Shown piece by piece: positions 8,736 through 17,785 of a stretch of 64,000 bases of DNA (position 1 is the stretch's first letter; every line of letters begins with the position of its first letter). The translations under genes were made by a program, and so were the position numbers. This DNA comes from Gemmatimonadota bacterium DH-78. Lineage in GTDB: Bacteria; Gemmatimonadota; Gemmatimonadetes; Longimicrobiales; Gaopeijiaceae. The stretch is from contig CP144380.1 in NCBI GenBank assembly GCA_038095605.1, positions 1,886,001 through 1,950,000 on the forward strand. The letters are read 5' to 3'. A model generated the notes under the pieces. That model had not been told where the DNA came from. It ran no database searches and worked only from the letters and a program-made list of their open reading frames with translations.

Positions 8736-9600
8736 CGCTGCGTGTGAATCGCCCGCTGCACCACTCCCCGTCGGCGTCCACCGCCTCGAGGGCGAAGCCG
8801 GCCTCGCGGGCGGTCTCGGCCATGGCGGGCCACTCGTCGGCGGGAATGCCCGACAGGATCAGCCAGCCGCGGGGCTCGAGCGCGGCGTGGAACCCGGGAA
8901 GCAGCGGGGTGAGGATGCCCCGCTCGATATTGGCCACCACGCCGTCGCGCGGCCCCAGCGCCGCGAGCGACTCGACGGTGGCCCGGGCCTCGACCACCTC
9001 CACCCGATCCGCCACCCCGTTGGCCTCGGCGTTCTCCCGGGCGGCCGGGGTGGCGAGCGGGTCGAACTCGATGGCGGTGACGGAGGCCGCACCGAGGAGT
9101 GCAGCGGCGATCGAGAGCACCGCAGAGCCGGCGCCCACGTCGAGGAGTCGCTCACCGGGCTGCACCACCGCTTCCAGGAGCCGCAGGCAGCCGCGCGTGG
9201 TGCCGTGCTCCGCATTGCCGAAGGCCATGCCCGGATCGAGCACGATGACACGGTCTCCGCCGCCGACCTCGGGCGTGCACCACGAGGGGGTAACCACCCA
9301 GTGCCGCCCCACACGCCGGGGCTCGAGCCCCCGCTTCCAGAGCTCCGCCCAGTCTCCGTGCTCCTGCCAGGCCACCTCGACCTCGATCTCGTCCGATCCG
9401 AGGTGGCCCGCCACCTGTGTGCGCCACCGCTGGGCATCGGCGTGCTCGACGTCGCCATCGGGAAGATGGGTGATCCACCAGCCGCCGTCGAAATGCGCGG
9501 CACGCCCCCCGATGTCGAGCAGGGCCTCGGCCACCCGGCCGTCGTCGTCCCCGCCCGCGAGTCGGGCGCGGACGACCAGCCAGCGCTCGGGAACACTCAT
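8731..9600 (-). CDS. prmA: Ribosomal protein L11 methyltransferase PrmA
   Basis: The 289-residue protein is a SAM-dependent methyltransferase expected to methylate L11. The SAM motif [19 protein letters not shown] lies near residues 150-170, followed by the acidic AIEFDP strand. The family N/D-P-P-type motif is represented by VVANIERG. The frame continues upstream into dnaJ, but the ATG at 9600 overlaps the dnaJ stop as ATGA and gives the conserved start. It is the last gene of hrcA-dnaJ-prmA, an order seen in many bacteria where heat-shock genes adjoin prmA. Confidence 0.93.
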   Translation of the reverse strand: MSVPERWLVVRARLAGGDDDGRVAEALLDIGGRAAHFDGGWWITHLPDGDVEHADAQRWRTQVAGHLGSDEIEVEVAWQEHGDWAELWKRGLEPRRVGRHWVVTPSWCTPEVGGGDRVIVLDPGMAFGNAEHGTTRGCLRLLEAVVQPGERLLDVGAGSAVLSIAAALLGAASVTAIEFDPLATPAARENAEANGVADRVEVVEARATVESLAALGPRDGVVANIERGILTPLLPGFHAALEPRGWLILSGIPADEWPAMAETAREAGFALEAVDADGEWCSGRFTRSD

Positions 9601-10754
9601 CCGCCGGTGAAGGCCTCCTTCACCCTCGACCAGAAGCCCCGGCCGTCGTCCTGCGGGATCTCGTCCGGTGCCGCCGACTCGACGGACCGCAGGCGTTCCA
9701 GCGCCTCGCGCTGGGGGCCGGTCAGATCTCGGGGCGTGTAGACCGCGACCCGCACCATGAGGTCGCCCCGCACGCTCTGCTGCAGTTCGGGAAGGCCCCT
9801 GCCCCGAACCCGAATTACGGTTCCGCTCTGGATGCCCGCCGGAATCTTCACATCCACCGGCCCATCCACCCCCTCCACCTCGACGTCGTCGCCGAGCGCG
9901 GCCTGGGCGAAGGTGACCGGAGCCTCGGTCAGCAGGTGGGATCCGTCGCGCACGAAGCGGGGATCGTCCTCCACCTCGAGCAGCACCAGGATGTCGCCCC
10001 GGGGGCCTCCCCGGGACCCCACGTTGCCCTCTCCGCGCAGGGTGATGTAATTCTCGGAGGTGACGCCGGGCGGCACCTCGACCGTGACCTCGCGCCGGGT
10101 GCGCACGCGCCCTTCCCCGCTGCAGGTGCGGCAGGGCTGTTCGATCACCCGCCCCTCGCCACCGCAGCGGCGGCAGGGCTGGACGGCGACCATGCGCCCC
10201 ATCAGCCCCTGCATCTGAACCCGCTCTTCGCCGGTGCCGCCACACTGGCCGCAGGCGGCCGGAGCGGCCCCGCCCTCGGCGCCCGTGCCGCCGCAGTCGT
10301 CGCAGGGATCGAGTACGCCCACCTTGAGCGTGCGCGTCACCCCGGTCAGCACCTCGCCGAGGGTGAGGGGAATCCGGACCTTGAGGCTCTGCCCCTTCCG
10401 CGGGCCCGCCCGGCCGCGCCGCCCCCGCTGCTGGAAGAGGTCGCCGAAGCCTCCGAAGCCCCCGAAGTCGCGCATGAAGACTTCGATGGCGTCGGAGAAG
10501 TCGAAGCCCTGCGCATACCCCGCGCCCGGCTGTCCGCGGAGCCCCTGCTCGCCGTAGCGGTCGTACACCTGCCGCTTCTGGTCGTCGCGGAGCACCTCGT
10601 AGGCCTGCGTGACTTCCTTGAACCGCTCCTCCGCCTCCTTGGAGCCGTCGTTGCGGTCGGGATGGTACTTCAGGGCGAGCTTGCGATAGGCCTTCTTGAT
10701 CTCCTCGGAGGAGGCGTCGCGCCCCACCCCGAGAAGCTGATAATAGTCTGCCAT
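9597..10754 (-). CDS. dnaJ: Chaperone protein DnaJ
   Basis: The 385-residue type I DnaJ stimulates DnaK ATPase and hands it substrates. The J domain occupies residues 4-68 with HPD at 31-33. A Gly/Phe-rich linker follows (about 71-110). The zinc-finger region carries four CxxCxGxG repeats at 151-158, 168-175, 194-201 and 208-215 (the last with Ser in place of the first Gly), then the substrate-binding domains. It begins 16 nt after hrcA and overlaps prmA, so it is expected to be under HrcA control. Confidence 0.97.
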   Translation of the reverse strand: MADYYQLLGVGRDASSEEIKKAYRKLALKYHPDRNDGSKEAEERFKEVTQAYEVLRDDQKRQVYDRYGEQGLRGQPGAGYAQGFDFSDAIEVFMRDFGGFGGFGDLFQQRGRRGRAGPRKGQSLKVRIPLTLGEVLTGVTRTLKVGVLDPCDDCGGTGAEGGAAPAACGQCGGTGEERVQMQGLMGRMVAVQPCRRCGGEGRVIEQPCRTCSGEGRVRTRREVTVEVPPGVTSENYITLRGEGNVGSRGGPRGDILVLLEVEDDPRFVRDGSHLLTEAPVTFAQAALGDDVEVEGVDGPVDVKIPAGIQSGTVIRVRGRGLPELQQSVRGDLMVRVAVYTPRDLTGPQREALERLRSVESAAPDEIPQDDGRGFWSRVKEAFTGG

Positions 10755-10770
10755 GTACGGCGGTACCCCG

Positions 10771-11844
10771 TCAGGGAGTCAGGAGGTCGGAGACCATCCG
10801 AGAGGTGTAGTCTACGATCGCGATCACCTTCTCGTACGGCATGCGGGTCGGCCCGATCACGCCGATCACCCCCTTGAGCCCACCGGCGCGATACTCGGCG
10901 GTGACGAGGGTGAAATCGGAGAGTTCCTGCGATTCGTGTTCGCCACCGATCGAGATGTGGAGCCCGCTCCCGTGCTCGCGAGAGCCGAGGGCGGAGGCGA
11001 GCAGCTCGCGTTGTTCGGTGAGTTCGATCAGGCTCTTGAGCCGCTCGCCGCTCGTGAACTCCGGCTGGGCGGCGAGGATGCTGGTCTGGCCCAGATGCAC
11101 GTCGCTCGATCCCGCGCCGGGCCACTCGAAGAGCTCGGCGCCGGACTGCATGAAGATGTTGAGCAGTTCGCCGGCGGGGTCGTCCCCCGGCGCGGCATCG
11201 CGCAGCCGATCCGGGAGCGACGAGCGAAGCTCGGCCAACGTCAGCCCCACCAGGCGCTCGTTGAGCAGCACCGTGAGGGTGACCAGAGTGTCGGCAGGCA
11301 CCTCGCCGGGCAGATCGACGTAGATCGTGCGCACGAGCCCCGATCGCACCGTGGCGACCATGAGCACCTTCTCCGCCGACACCTGGATCAGCTCCAGCTT
11401 CTCGAGCACCGCGTCCGCCAACTGCGGCGCGACCGCGAGGCCCAGTTCGTAGGAGATCAGGCTCAGCGCACGCGTGGCCTGGCGGACCATGCGCTCGACG
11501 GCGGATCGCCCCCCCGCCTCCAGTTCCTGCTGGATCCGCTCTCGCTCAACCTCGCTGAGGTCGGTGGGCTGGATCACCTGATCCACGAAGAAGCGGTAGG
11601 CCCGGTCGGTGGGAACCCGGCCGGCCGAGGTGTGGGGATGGAAGAGGTATCCCTTGTCCTCCAGATCACTCATGGTGTTGCGCACGGTGGCCGGCGACAC
11701 GCCGAGTCCGTGGCGGCGCGACACGGTGCGACTGCCGGCGGGCTCCGCCGTGTCGACATAGGTGCGCACGACCGCCTCGAGAACCTGACGTTCCCGGTCG
11801 GAGAGGTCGTGGACCGTGCGTGGCTGACTGTCGGAATCCTGCAT
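10771..11844 (-). CDS. hrcA: Heat-inducible transcription repressor HrcA
   Basis: The 357-residue protein begins with the HrcA winged helix (residues about 12-80, including [30 protein letters not shown]), followed by a GAF-like domain and the dimerisation region. HrcA represses chaperone operons by binding CIRCE elements. A recognisable CIRCE repeat (TTAGCACTC-N9-GAGTGCTAA) was not found between the gene and hemW, so autoregulation is not evident from the sequence. A promoter-like box pair lies 59-88 nt upstream. dnaJ and prmA follow in the same unit. Confidence 0.95.
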   Translation of the reverse strand: MQDSDSQPRTVHDLSDRERQVLEAVVRTYVDTAEPAGSRTVSRRHGLGVSPATVRNTMSDLEDKGYLFHPHTSAGRVPTDRAYRFFVDQVIQPTDLSEVERERIQQELEAGGRSAVERMVRQATRALSLISYELGLAVAPQLADAVLEKLELIQVSAEKVLMVATVRSGLVRTIYVDLPGEVPADTLVTLTVLLNERLVGLTLAELRSSLPDRLRDAAPGDDPAGELLNIFMQSGAELFEWPGAGSSDVHLGQTSILAAQPEFTSGERLKSLIELTEQRELLASALGSREHGSGLHISIGGEHESQELSDFTLVTAEYRAGGLKGVIGVIGPTRMPYEKVIAIVDYTSRMVSDLLTP

Positions 11845-11902
11845 GCGGACACTCCTGGCACCGCGCTCGGGCGTGGCGCCCCGCGATCCGGGACAATTAT
11901 CA

Positions 11903-11932
11903 AAGATCGGCGAGGGCCCCGGGGCCGGTCAA
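11903..11932 (-). promoter_or_regulatory. Predicted promoter of hrcA-dnaJ-prmA
   Basis: TTGACC (11932-11927) is followed by an 18-nt spacer and GATCTT (11908-11903) on the minus strand. The -35 box contains the TGA stop codon of hemW. An AT-rich patch follows (ATTATC on the plus strand, 11896-11901), which could instead be the -10 of a differently spaced promoter. Confidence 0.45.
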
Positions 11933-13110
11933 CCGATCCCGCCGGAGGCGCCCGGTTCCATCGCCTCGTCGAGGTCGACGGCCAACCGGTCGAGCACGAG
12001 CCACCCGGAGGGGGTCAGCACGAGCCGTTCCCCTTCGAGCCGGGCGAGAGAGCGATCCATCCAGCTGCGGCCCAGCGCGCGGGCGGAGGCGGGGCGGTCG
12101 ACCGACCAGAGCAGGCCGCGGTCGGTGCGGAGCCCCAGCCAGATCTCCTCGAGCCGGCGCGACGCCCCCTCCACCCGCTCTCGATCGTCCACCGGAAGGC
12201 GGCCGGCCGCGACCGCCTCCTCATAGGCCGACCAGTCGCGCACGTTCCACCGGCGTTCGGGGGGCAGGTAGCTGTGCGCCCCGTTGCCGAGCCCGAGGTA
12301 GGGCACGCCGGTCCAGTAGGCCCCGTTGTGTCTCGACCGGTGGCCCGGTCGCGCGAAGTTGGAGACCTCGTAGTGCTCGTACCCGGCGGCGCGGAGTCGC
12401 TCCGACGCCTCCAGATATTCCTCCTCGTACCGGGTCTCCTCCGCGAGCGCCGTCCGGCCCTGGCGCACGGCGCGGCCGAGGGGCGTTCCGCTCTCCGCCG
12501 TGAGACCGTACAGGCTGACGTGGGGGACGTCGAGTGCGAGCACCCGGTCGAGGTCGGCCGACCAGTCGCGAGGGACGCTCGCAGGCAGCCCGAAGATGAG
12601 ATCGATGCTCACCGAATCGAACCCTGCCTCCCGCACCGTTCGCACCGCCCGCTCCGCACCGTCCGCTCCGTGCAGACGGCCCATCCACCGCAGCGGTGCC
12701 TCCTGGAAGCTCTGCGTGCCGAGGGAGATCCGCCCCACCCCGGCGCGGCGCCAGCCGTCGGCGACGGCGCGGTCGAAGCTCTCCGGGTTGGCCTCGGCGG
12801 TCCACTCGAGTGCATCCCCGGAGAGGCGCCCGTCTCCGAGAATCCGGCGCACTCCCGCCATCGCCTCCGGGCCGAGAAGCGAGGGCGTGCCGCCGCCCAC
12901 GTAGACCGTCCGCAGCGGCGTCGCGAGTCGCACCCGGCCCTCCCGCCGGAGAGCGGTCAGCTCGCTCTCGATGGCCGTCCACCAGACGCCCGGGTCCGGC
13001 GAGCGGCGGACGTCGACCGCGAAATCGCAGTAGAAGCAGCGCCTCGCGCAGAAGGGCGCATGCAGGTAGACCGAGGCCACTTCGACCGCGTCCTGCACCG
13101 GCGCGCTCAC
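11929..13110 (-). CDS. hemW: Radical SAM protein HemW-like
   Basis: The 393-residue protein resembles HemW, the heme-binding radical SAM relative of coproporphyrinogen III dehydrogenase HemN. The iron-sulfur motif CARRCFYC has cysteines at 21, 25 and 28. YVGGGTPS and the later HYEVSNFARPG and YLGLGNGAHSY segments are typical of the HemW/HemN family. The short N-terminus before the cluster and the total length favour HemW over HemN. The true start is the GTG at 13110, which overlaps the dprA stop as GTGA; the frame further upstream lies inside dprA. Confidence 0.9.
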   Translation of the reverse strand: MSAPVQDAVEVASVYLHAPFCARRCFYCDFAVDVRRSPDPGVWWTAIESELTALRREGRVRLATPLRTVYVGGGTPSLLGPEAMAGVRRILGDGRLSGDALEWTAEANPESFDRAVADGWRRAGVGRISLGTQSFQEAPLRWMGRLHGADGAERAVRTVREAGFDSVSIDLIFGLPASVPRDWSADLDRVLALDVPHVSLYGLTAESGTPLGRAVRQGRTALAEETRYEEEYLEASERLRAAGYEHYEVSNFARPGHRSRHNGAYWTGVPYLGLGNGAHSYLPPERRWNVRDWSAYEEAVAAGRLPVDDRERVEGASRRLEEIWLGLRTDRGLLWSVDRPASARALGRSWMDRSLARLEGERLVLTPSGWLVLDRLAVDLDEAMEPGASGGIG

Positions 13111-14192
13111 GCGAGGGGGCCGGCGGCCCGAGTGTGCAGCCCGCGGTCTCGCCGCACCCATCCATCCACCTCGAGTCGGGTGAGCGCCCGGAGCACCCTG
13201 GCCACGGGCAGACCCGCCCGCTCCGCCACGTGCTCCACAGAGGCCGGTCCCTCGTGCAGGGAGCGCCACACCGGGGCGGTGTCGCCCGTCAGCTGCGGCT
13301 CGCGCGCCGGTTGGGCCGCGAGCGCGCCGACGACCCCGGCGAGGTCGAGCAGATCGTCCACCTCGAGGATCGCGCCCGCTCCGTCGCGGATCAGTTCGTT
13401 GCTGCCCCGGTGCCCCGGCTGGTCGATCGGCCCGGGCACCGCGGCCACGTCGCGCCCGAGCCGTCGAGCATGGGCAGCCGTGCTCAGCGCCCCGCTCCGC
13501 GCGCCGGCTTCGATCACCACCACCAGTCGCGCCAATGCCGCCAGGATCCGGTTGCGACGGGGAAAGTGGAAGGCGCGGGCCGGTGTGCCCGGAGGCCACT
13601 CCCCCACCACCGCCCCCCCTCGATTCAGGATCTCGCGGTAGAGTCGCCGGTGGGCCGACGGCCGAGCGCGCTCCACGCCCCCACCGAGCACCGCCACCGT
13701 CGTGCCCTCCGCCTCCAGAGCGCCGGCGTGCGCCTCTCCGTCGATCCCGAGCGCCAGCCCCGACACCACGACCACGCCGTGGCGGGCGGCCTCTCGAGAG
13801 AGTTCACGCGCCACCCTCCGACCGTATCCCCCGGCGCGGCGCGACCCGACCACGGCCACCGCGGTTCGATCCGGATCGGGAAGAGTCCCCCGCAGGTAGA
13901 GCACCGGGGGCGGCTCTCGCAGCTGGAGCAGGTCGGACGGGTAGGCCGGGTCGAACCAGGGCACCGGGCGGACGCCGGCGGCGTGGCACTGCCGGAGCAC
14001 CTCTTCCACCTCACCGAGCGACCGGGGAGTACGGCCGCGCAGAGCGGAATGCCCCCCCTCTCCCAGTGCCCGGGCCGAACCGACCTCCAGCACCGCCTCG
14101 CGCAGCCGGCGGCCGCTCACCTTGTCGGCGAGAGCCCAGCGCAGCAGGGCCCGCAGCTCTGTGCGCGGGTCGGCGGGTGGAGGGCTCTTCAC
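13107..14192 (-). CDS. dprA: DNA-processing protein DprA
   Basis: The 361-residue protein has the DprA Rossmann-like core: VAVVGSRRAGGYGRR, VVSGLALGIDGEAHAGAL, FHFPRRNRILAALA and GARSGALSTA, with a C-terminal winged-helix region (about 290-361). DprA loads RecA on incoming single-stranded DNA during natural transformation. The GTG at 14192 overlaps the obgE stop as GTGA, and the end overlaps hemW. An upstream helical region (about 1-70) matches the usual N-terminal domain. Confidence 0.95.
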   Translation of the reverse strand: MKSPPPADPRTELRALLRWALADKVSGRRLREAVLEVGSARALGEGGHSALRGRTPRSLGEVEEVLRQCHAAGVRPVPWFDPAYPSDLLQLREPPPVLYLRGTLPDPDRTAVAVVGSRRAGGYGRRVARELSREAARHGVVVVSGLALGIDGEAHAGALEAEGTTVAVLGGGVERARPSAHRRLYREILNRGGAVVGEWPPGTPARAFHFPRRNRILAALARLVVVIEAGARSGALSTAAHARRLGRDVAAVPGPIDQPGHRGSNELIRDGAGAILEVDDLLDLAGVVGALAAQPAREPQLTGDTAPVWRSLHEGPASVEHVAERAGLPVARVLRALTRLEVDGWVRRDRGLHTRAAGPLA

Positions 14193-15211
14193 CAGGCCTC
14201 GGGCTCGGTGGCCTCCGCCTCCTCGGCCTCGCGGGTGTCGCGGGCCCGGGCGTGCAGCGCCTCGAGCAGCGCCTGAAGCCCGACCCGGCTGACCGACGAC
14301 ACCATGAACCGACCCCAGGCGTCGGGAGCGTCCACCTCCGGAATCTCGTCGGGGTCGGGCAGCAGATCGGCCTTGGTGAACACCAGACAGTGCGGCTTGC
14401 CCGCGAGCTCGGGCGAGTAGCTCTCGAGCTCCACCCGGAGCCGCTCGTACTCCGCGGCCGGATCCTCCGCGTCGAGGGGCACCATCAGCGCGAGGGTGCG
14501 CGTGCGCTCCACGTGCCGGAGGAACTGGTGCCCCAGCCCCTTCCCCTCGTGTGCGCCCTCGATGATGCCGGGGATGTCCGCGATCACGAAGGTTCGGAAG
14601 TCGGAGAGCTCGACCACCCCGAGGTTGGGCGTGAGCGTCGTGAAGGGGTAGTCGGCCACCTTGGGGCGGGCGCGGGTGACCACCGACAGGAAGGTCGACT
14701 TGCCCGCGTTGGGCTCGCCCACGAGGCCGACGTCGGCAATCAGCTTGAGGACGAGTTCCACCCGCCGCTCCTCGCCCTCCTCGCCCGGCTCCCACCGGCG
14801 CGGCGCCTGTTGCGTGGAGGTGGCGAACCGGGCGTTGCCCCGCCCTCCGCGCCCCCCCTTGGCGGCCACGAGGCGGTCGCCGGGTTCGAGCAGCTCGCCG
14901 ATCAGCTCGCCACTGTCGGCGTCGCGTACCACCGTGCCCGGCGGCACCTTGAGTTCGAGGTCCTCGCCGGCCCGACCGGTCTTGTTGCTGCCCATGCCGT
15001 GCTGGCCACGGGTGGCCTTGTAGTGCCGGCGATAGGAGTAGTCGAGCAGCGTGCTGAGCTGGTCGTCCGCCACGAGCACGATGTCGCCCCCGCGCCCGCC
15101 GTCGCCCCCGTTGGGTCCTCCGCGGGGCACACCCGACTCGCGCCGAAACGACTCGGCTCCCGAGCCCCCGGTACCAGCCGTCAGTTCCACAACCGCACGA
15201 TCGACGAACAC
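14189..15211 (-). CDS. obgE: GTPase Obg (ObgE/CgtA)
   Basis: The 340-residue protein has the glycine-rich OBG fold (residues 1-158, with GGPNGGDGGRGGD) and a GTPase domain with G1 GEPNAGKS at 165-172, G3 DIPG at 212-215 and G4 FTKAD at 278-282. It acts in late 50S ribosome assembly and stress control. The GTG at 15211 is preferred because it gives the family start FVDRA and has a GGGGAGGAG-type ribosome site about 6 nt upstream; the frame beyond belongs to the neighbouring gene. The C-terminal tail is short and acidic. rplU and rpmA, frequent neighbours of obg, are not adjacent. Confidence 0.95.
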   Translation of the reverse strand: MFVDRAVVELTAGTGGSGAESFRRESGVPRGGPNGGDGGRGGDIVLVADDQLSTLLDYSYRRHYKATRGQHGMGSNKTGRAGEDLELKVPPGTVVRDADSGELIGELLEPGDRLVAAKGGRGGRGNARFATSTQQAPRRWEPGEEGEERRVELVLKLIADVGLVGEPNAGKSTFLSVVTRARPKVADYPFTTLTPNLGVVELSDFRTFVIADIPGIIEGAHEGKGLGHQFLRHVERTRTLALMVPLDAEDPAAEYERLRVELESYSPELAGKPHCLVFTKADLLPDPDEIPEVDAPDAWGRFMVSSVSRVGLQALLEALHARARDTREAEEAEATEPEAW

Positions 15212-15213
15212 CG

Positions 15214-15891
15214 CTACTCCTCCCCGCCGGGGTTCTCCCGGCCTTTCGAGTCCTTCCCTTCGTGACGCCCTCGTACCCGCGCCCACACCTCGCGGTGTCG
15301 CACCGCGCGATCCGCGGCCACCCGCACGGCGGCGGCCTCGGCCTCCGCGAGCGCGATCTCGAGCGCGGCCGACACCTGCTCGGCCGGGACGCCCGCATTC
15401 AGACAGCCCCGCAGATGCGAATGCAGCTGACGCGGGGCGTCGAGCGCCGCGAGCAGCGCCGCGATGCACAGTTCGCGGGTGCCGAGGTCGAGCCCCGGCC
15501 TCCCGAGCACCTTCCCGTACCCCTCGGTCAGCATCCACATCTCCAGGTCGGGGTGCAGCCGCTCCACATTCGCCCGCAGCGCGTCGTAGGCGGTGGAGTA
15601 CACCGTCGCGCACACCGCCTCGCCCCGGGTACGCCAGCGCTCCAGCTCCGGAGGCTCCGACTCGGCCGCCACCTCCGGCCTCCGCTCCCTCCACAGGCCG
15701 AGCGCGTTCAACGCCGCGGGGAAGCCCACGAAGAGGTAGCTCTGCAGCACCGCTTCCTCCACCGCGGCGGGCCCGGCGGCCTGCTCCGCCTCGTCGAGCC
15801 GCGCGGCGAGTCGACCCCGGTCGCCCCCGGCGATCGCGGCCGACAGCGCGACCAGTGCGGCCCGATCGGCCGCGAGCGCGGACGCCCTCAC
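15214..15891 (-). CDS. Carboxymuconolactone decarboxylase-like protein
   Basis: The 225-residue protein has an all-helical pattern with the segment DLGTRELCIAALLAALDAP followed by HSHLRGCLNAGVPAEQV, which resembles the CMD/AhpD superfamily. The AhpD redox pair CxxC is not present, so peroxidase-reductase activity is doubtful and the substrate is unknown. The N-terminal 90 residues are a helical extension beyond the core domain. The GTG at 15891 overlaps the asparaginase stop as GTGA. It ends 2 nt before obgE. The family call is moderately sure; the function is not known. Confidence 0.7.
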   Translation of the reverse strand: MRASALAADRAALVALSAAIAGGDRGRLAARLDEAEQAAGPAAVEEAVLQSYLFVGFPAALNALGLWRERRPEVAAESEPPELERWRTRGEAVCATVYSTAYDALRANVERLHPDLEMWMLTEGYGKVLGRPGLDLGTRELCIAALLAALDAPRQLHSHLRGCLNAGVPAEQVSAALEIALAEAEAAAVRVAADRAVRHREVWARVRGRHEGKDSKGRENPGGEE

Positions 15892-16913
15892 ATCCACTCC
15901 AGAGGCACCTCGGCCTCCAGCGCTCCCACCGCGTCGCCGCGGGTGTCCAGCACGGCTCCGCGACGGAAGGGCGCGATGGCGTCGTCCGCCTCGGGGTCGG
16001 TGATGCCCAGAGCGTCGAGGAGGGCGACCAGCGCGCGGTCGGCCGCGCGCCATCCCCCGTCCTCCACCTTGAGGGCGATGCCGAGTCCGCGCTCGGGCAC
16101 GCCGGCTCCGTACACCCCCTCGGCACCCACCTTCGCGAACACCCGCCCGCCGGTGGCCTCCATCACGCCGGTATCGAGCCGGCCCGAGCCGCCCACCATG
16201 GCGGGGTGCGTCACCATCGCCCGCACCACCCGACCGGCCGGGCTGCCCGGCTCGCGCGCCGCGCCCGCCAAGCGGGCGTACGCCAGCGCGAGATGGACCA
16301 GCGGCGCTCGAACGCACACCACCCCGCAGCCGTCCACCGCGGTCTCCAGCGCCTCCACGTCGAGCCCCGCCCACCGGGCGATCCCCGCACACATGCGACG
16401 CTGCACCGGGTGATCGGGCCGCTCGTAGCCCTCCAGAGGCCAGCCGTGGTGCCGGGCGAGAGCCAGCATCCCCGAATGCTTGCCGGAACAGTTGCTCTCG
16501 ATCGATCCCGGCGAGCGACCCTCGGCGGCGATCCGACGGGCCTCCTCGAGGCGCAGCGGCGGGTGTCCCCCGCAGGCCAACGCCTCTTCCGGCACCCCCG
16601 CCCTCGCCAGGATCGCACGGGCCCGCTCCACGTGGCGCGGCTCGCTGTTGTGCGAGGCGCAGCAGAGGGCCAGCGACGCCTCGTCGAGCGCCAGCGCCTC
16701 CACCACCCCGTCCTCCACGAGCGGCAGTGCCTGAAAGGGCTTGGCAGCGGAACGGAAGAAGGTGGGCACACGCGGGTCTCCGGCGACGGCGAGCACTCGC
16801 CCGGTGGCCTCGACCACCACGGCATGCACCCGATGACGGGATTCGATCCAGCGCCCCCGACGGAGTGCGACCGAACCGGGCGCGGCGGAGGCGAGTGAAG
16901 AGAAATCGTGCAT
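15888..16913 (-). CDS. L-asparaginase II family protein
   Basis: The 341-residue protein matches the thermolabile asparaginase (asparaginase II, PF06089 type) family found in rhizobia and other bacteria, distinct from the ansA/ansB amidohydrolases. Family-like segments include FFRSAAKPFQALPLV, CASHNSEP, NCSGKHSGMLA and DGCGVV. It probably hydrolyses asparagine to aspartate and ammonia. I use the ATG at 16913 (MHDFSS), because a longer frame from 16976 would overlap the TauE gene; no strong ribosome site is visible at either. A TauE-type exporter gene lies directly upstream. Confidence 0.85.
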   Translation of the reverse strand: MHDFSSLASAAPGSVALRRGRWIESRHRVHAVVVEATGRVLAVAGDPRVPTFFRSAAKPFQALPLVEDGVVEALALDEASLALCCASHNSEPRHVERARAILARAGVPEEALACGGHPPLRLEEARRIAAEGRSPGSIESNCSGKHSGMLALARHHGWPLEGYERPDHPVQRRMCAGIARWAGLDVEALETAVDGCGVVCVRAPLVHLALAYARLAGAAREPGSPAGRVVRAMVTHPAMVGGSGRLDTGVMEATGGRVFAKVGAEGVYGAGVPERGLGIALKVEDGGWRAADRALVALLDALGITDPEADDAIAPFRRGAVLDTRGDAVGALEAEVPLEWM

Positions 16914-16951
16914 CGAGAGGGGCGTCGGAATGGAGGGGTGCGTCGAATCGG

Positions 16952-17785
16952 TCAGAGCGTCGCGATCACGCCCCACGCCAGCCGCGCCGCCACGAGCAGC
17001 AGAAGCATCGCGAACAGTCGTCGGAGGCGATCGGCGTCGAGGCGACGATTCAGCCGCACCCCGATCCGGGCTCCGATCACGGCACCCGGGGCCAGCGCGA
17101 GGGCGGCCGGTAGGAAGATGTATCCGACGGTGCCTTCGGGAAGGGGCACGGAGGGCCGCGCGAGTCCGTATCCCAGCGCGCCGGCCAACGCCGCCGCCGA
17201 CACCACCCCCATCGAGGCAGCCGCGAGACTGCGCACGTCGATGCGCACGCCGTACACCAGAAAGGGAATCGCCAGCATCCCTCCCCCGACGCCGAGCAGC
17301 GAGGAGAGCGCACCCGCCGCTGCACCTCCCACGAGCAGCAGGGCGTCACCTCGCCGCTCCCCCTCGGCGGCCCGCGAGGCCGCGCTCCTGCGATCGAGCA
17401 GCATCCGGAGTCCGGCCGCGACGAGAAAGAGGGTGAACCCTCCGCGAAGCGCCGCCTCCGGCAGTTCGGGGGCCAGTCGGCTCGCGAGGGCGGCGAAGAG
17501 CGCCGCCGCCGCACCCATGCGCAGTACGATCGGCCAGGGCACGCCCCCGGTGCGCTGGTAGCCCCACAGCGCGGAGAGCGAAGCCGGCAGGATCACCGCC
17601 ACCGAGGTCGCGTGCGCCACCACCGAAGAGGCTCCCGCGGGGAGGGCGATGCCGCTCCAGCTCCCGTCCATCAGGGCATAGAGGAAGGGCACGAGAATCG
17701 CGCCCCCGCCGATGCCGAACAGTCCGGCGAGCGTCCCGCCGAGGAGCCCGAAGGCCGCCGAGGCCGCGAGGGCCTCGGGCGTCAA
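16952..17785 (-). CDS. TauE/SafE family anion exporter
   Basis: The 277-residue inner-membrane protein has about eight hydrophobic segments and the family's two internal repeats, each with a G-I/V-GGG turn (GLFGIGGGAILVPF near residue 22 and LLGVGGGMLAIPF near 163). Members export sulfite, sulfoacetate or other organosulfur anions; the substrate here is not known. The start is a TTG at 17785, which overlaps the stop codon of the S41 protease gene as TTGA. No other start keeps the first membrane segment intact. Confidence 0.88.
   Translation of the reverse strand: MTPEALAASAAFGLLGGTLAGLFGIGGGAILVPFLYALMDGSWSGIALPAGASSVVAHATSVAVILPASLSALWGYQRTGGVPWPIVLRMGAAAALFAALASRLAPELPEAALRGGFTLFLVAAGLRMLLDRRSAASRAAEGERRGDALLLVGGAAAGALSSLLGVGGGMLAIPFLVYGVRIDVRSLAAASMGVVSAAALAGALGYGLARPSVPLPEGTVGYIFLPAALALAPGAVIGARIGVRLNRRLDADRLRRLFAMLLLLVAARLAWGVIATL

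Noticed and set aside
11845-11928. CIRCE operator upstream of hrcA
   Set aside because: GAGTG and CACTC fragments are present but not as the required inverted pair with 9-nt spacing.
10753-13641. A 962-residue plus-strand open frame
   Set aside because: Antisense to hrcA, hemW and dprA; no recognisable motif.
16952-16976. Asparaginase start at 16976
   Set aside because: It would overlap the TauE gene by 25 nt and adds residues without family similarity; the ATG at 16913 fits better.
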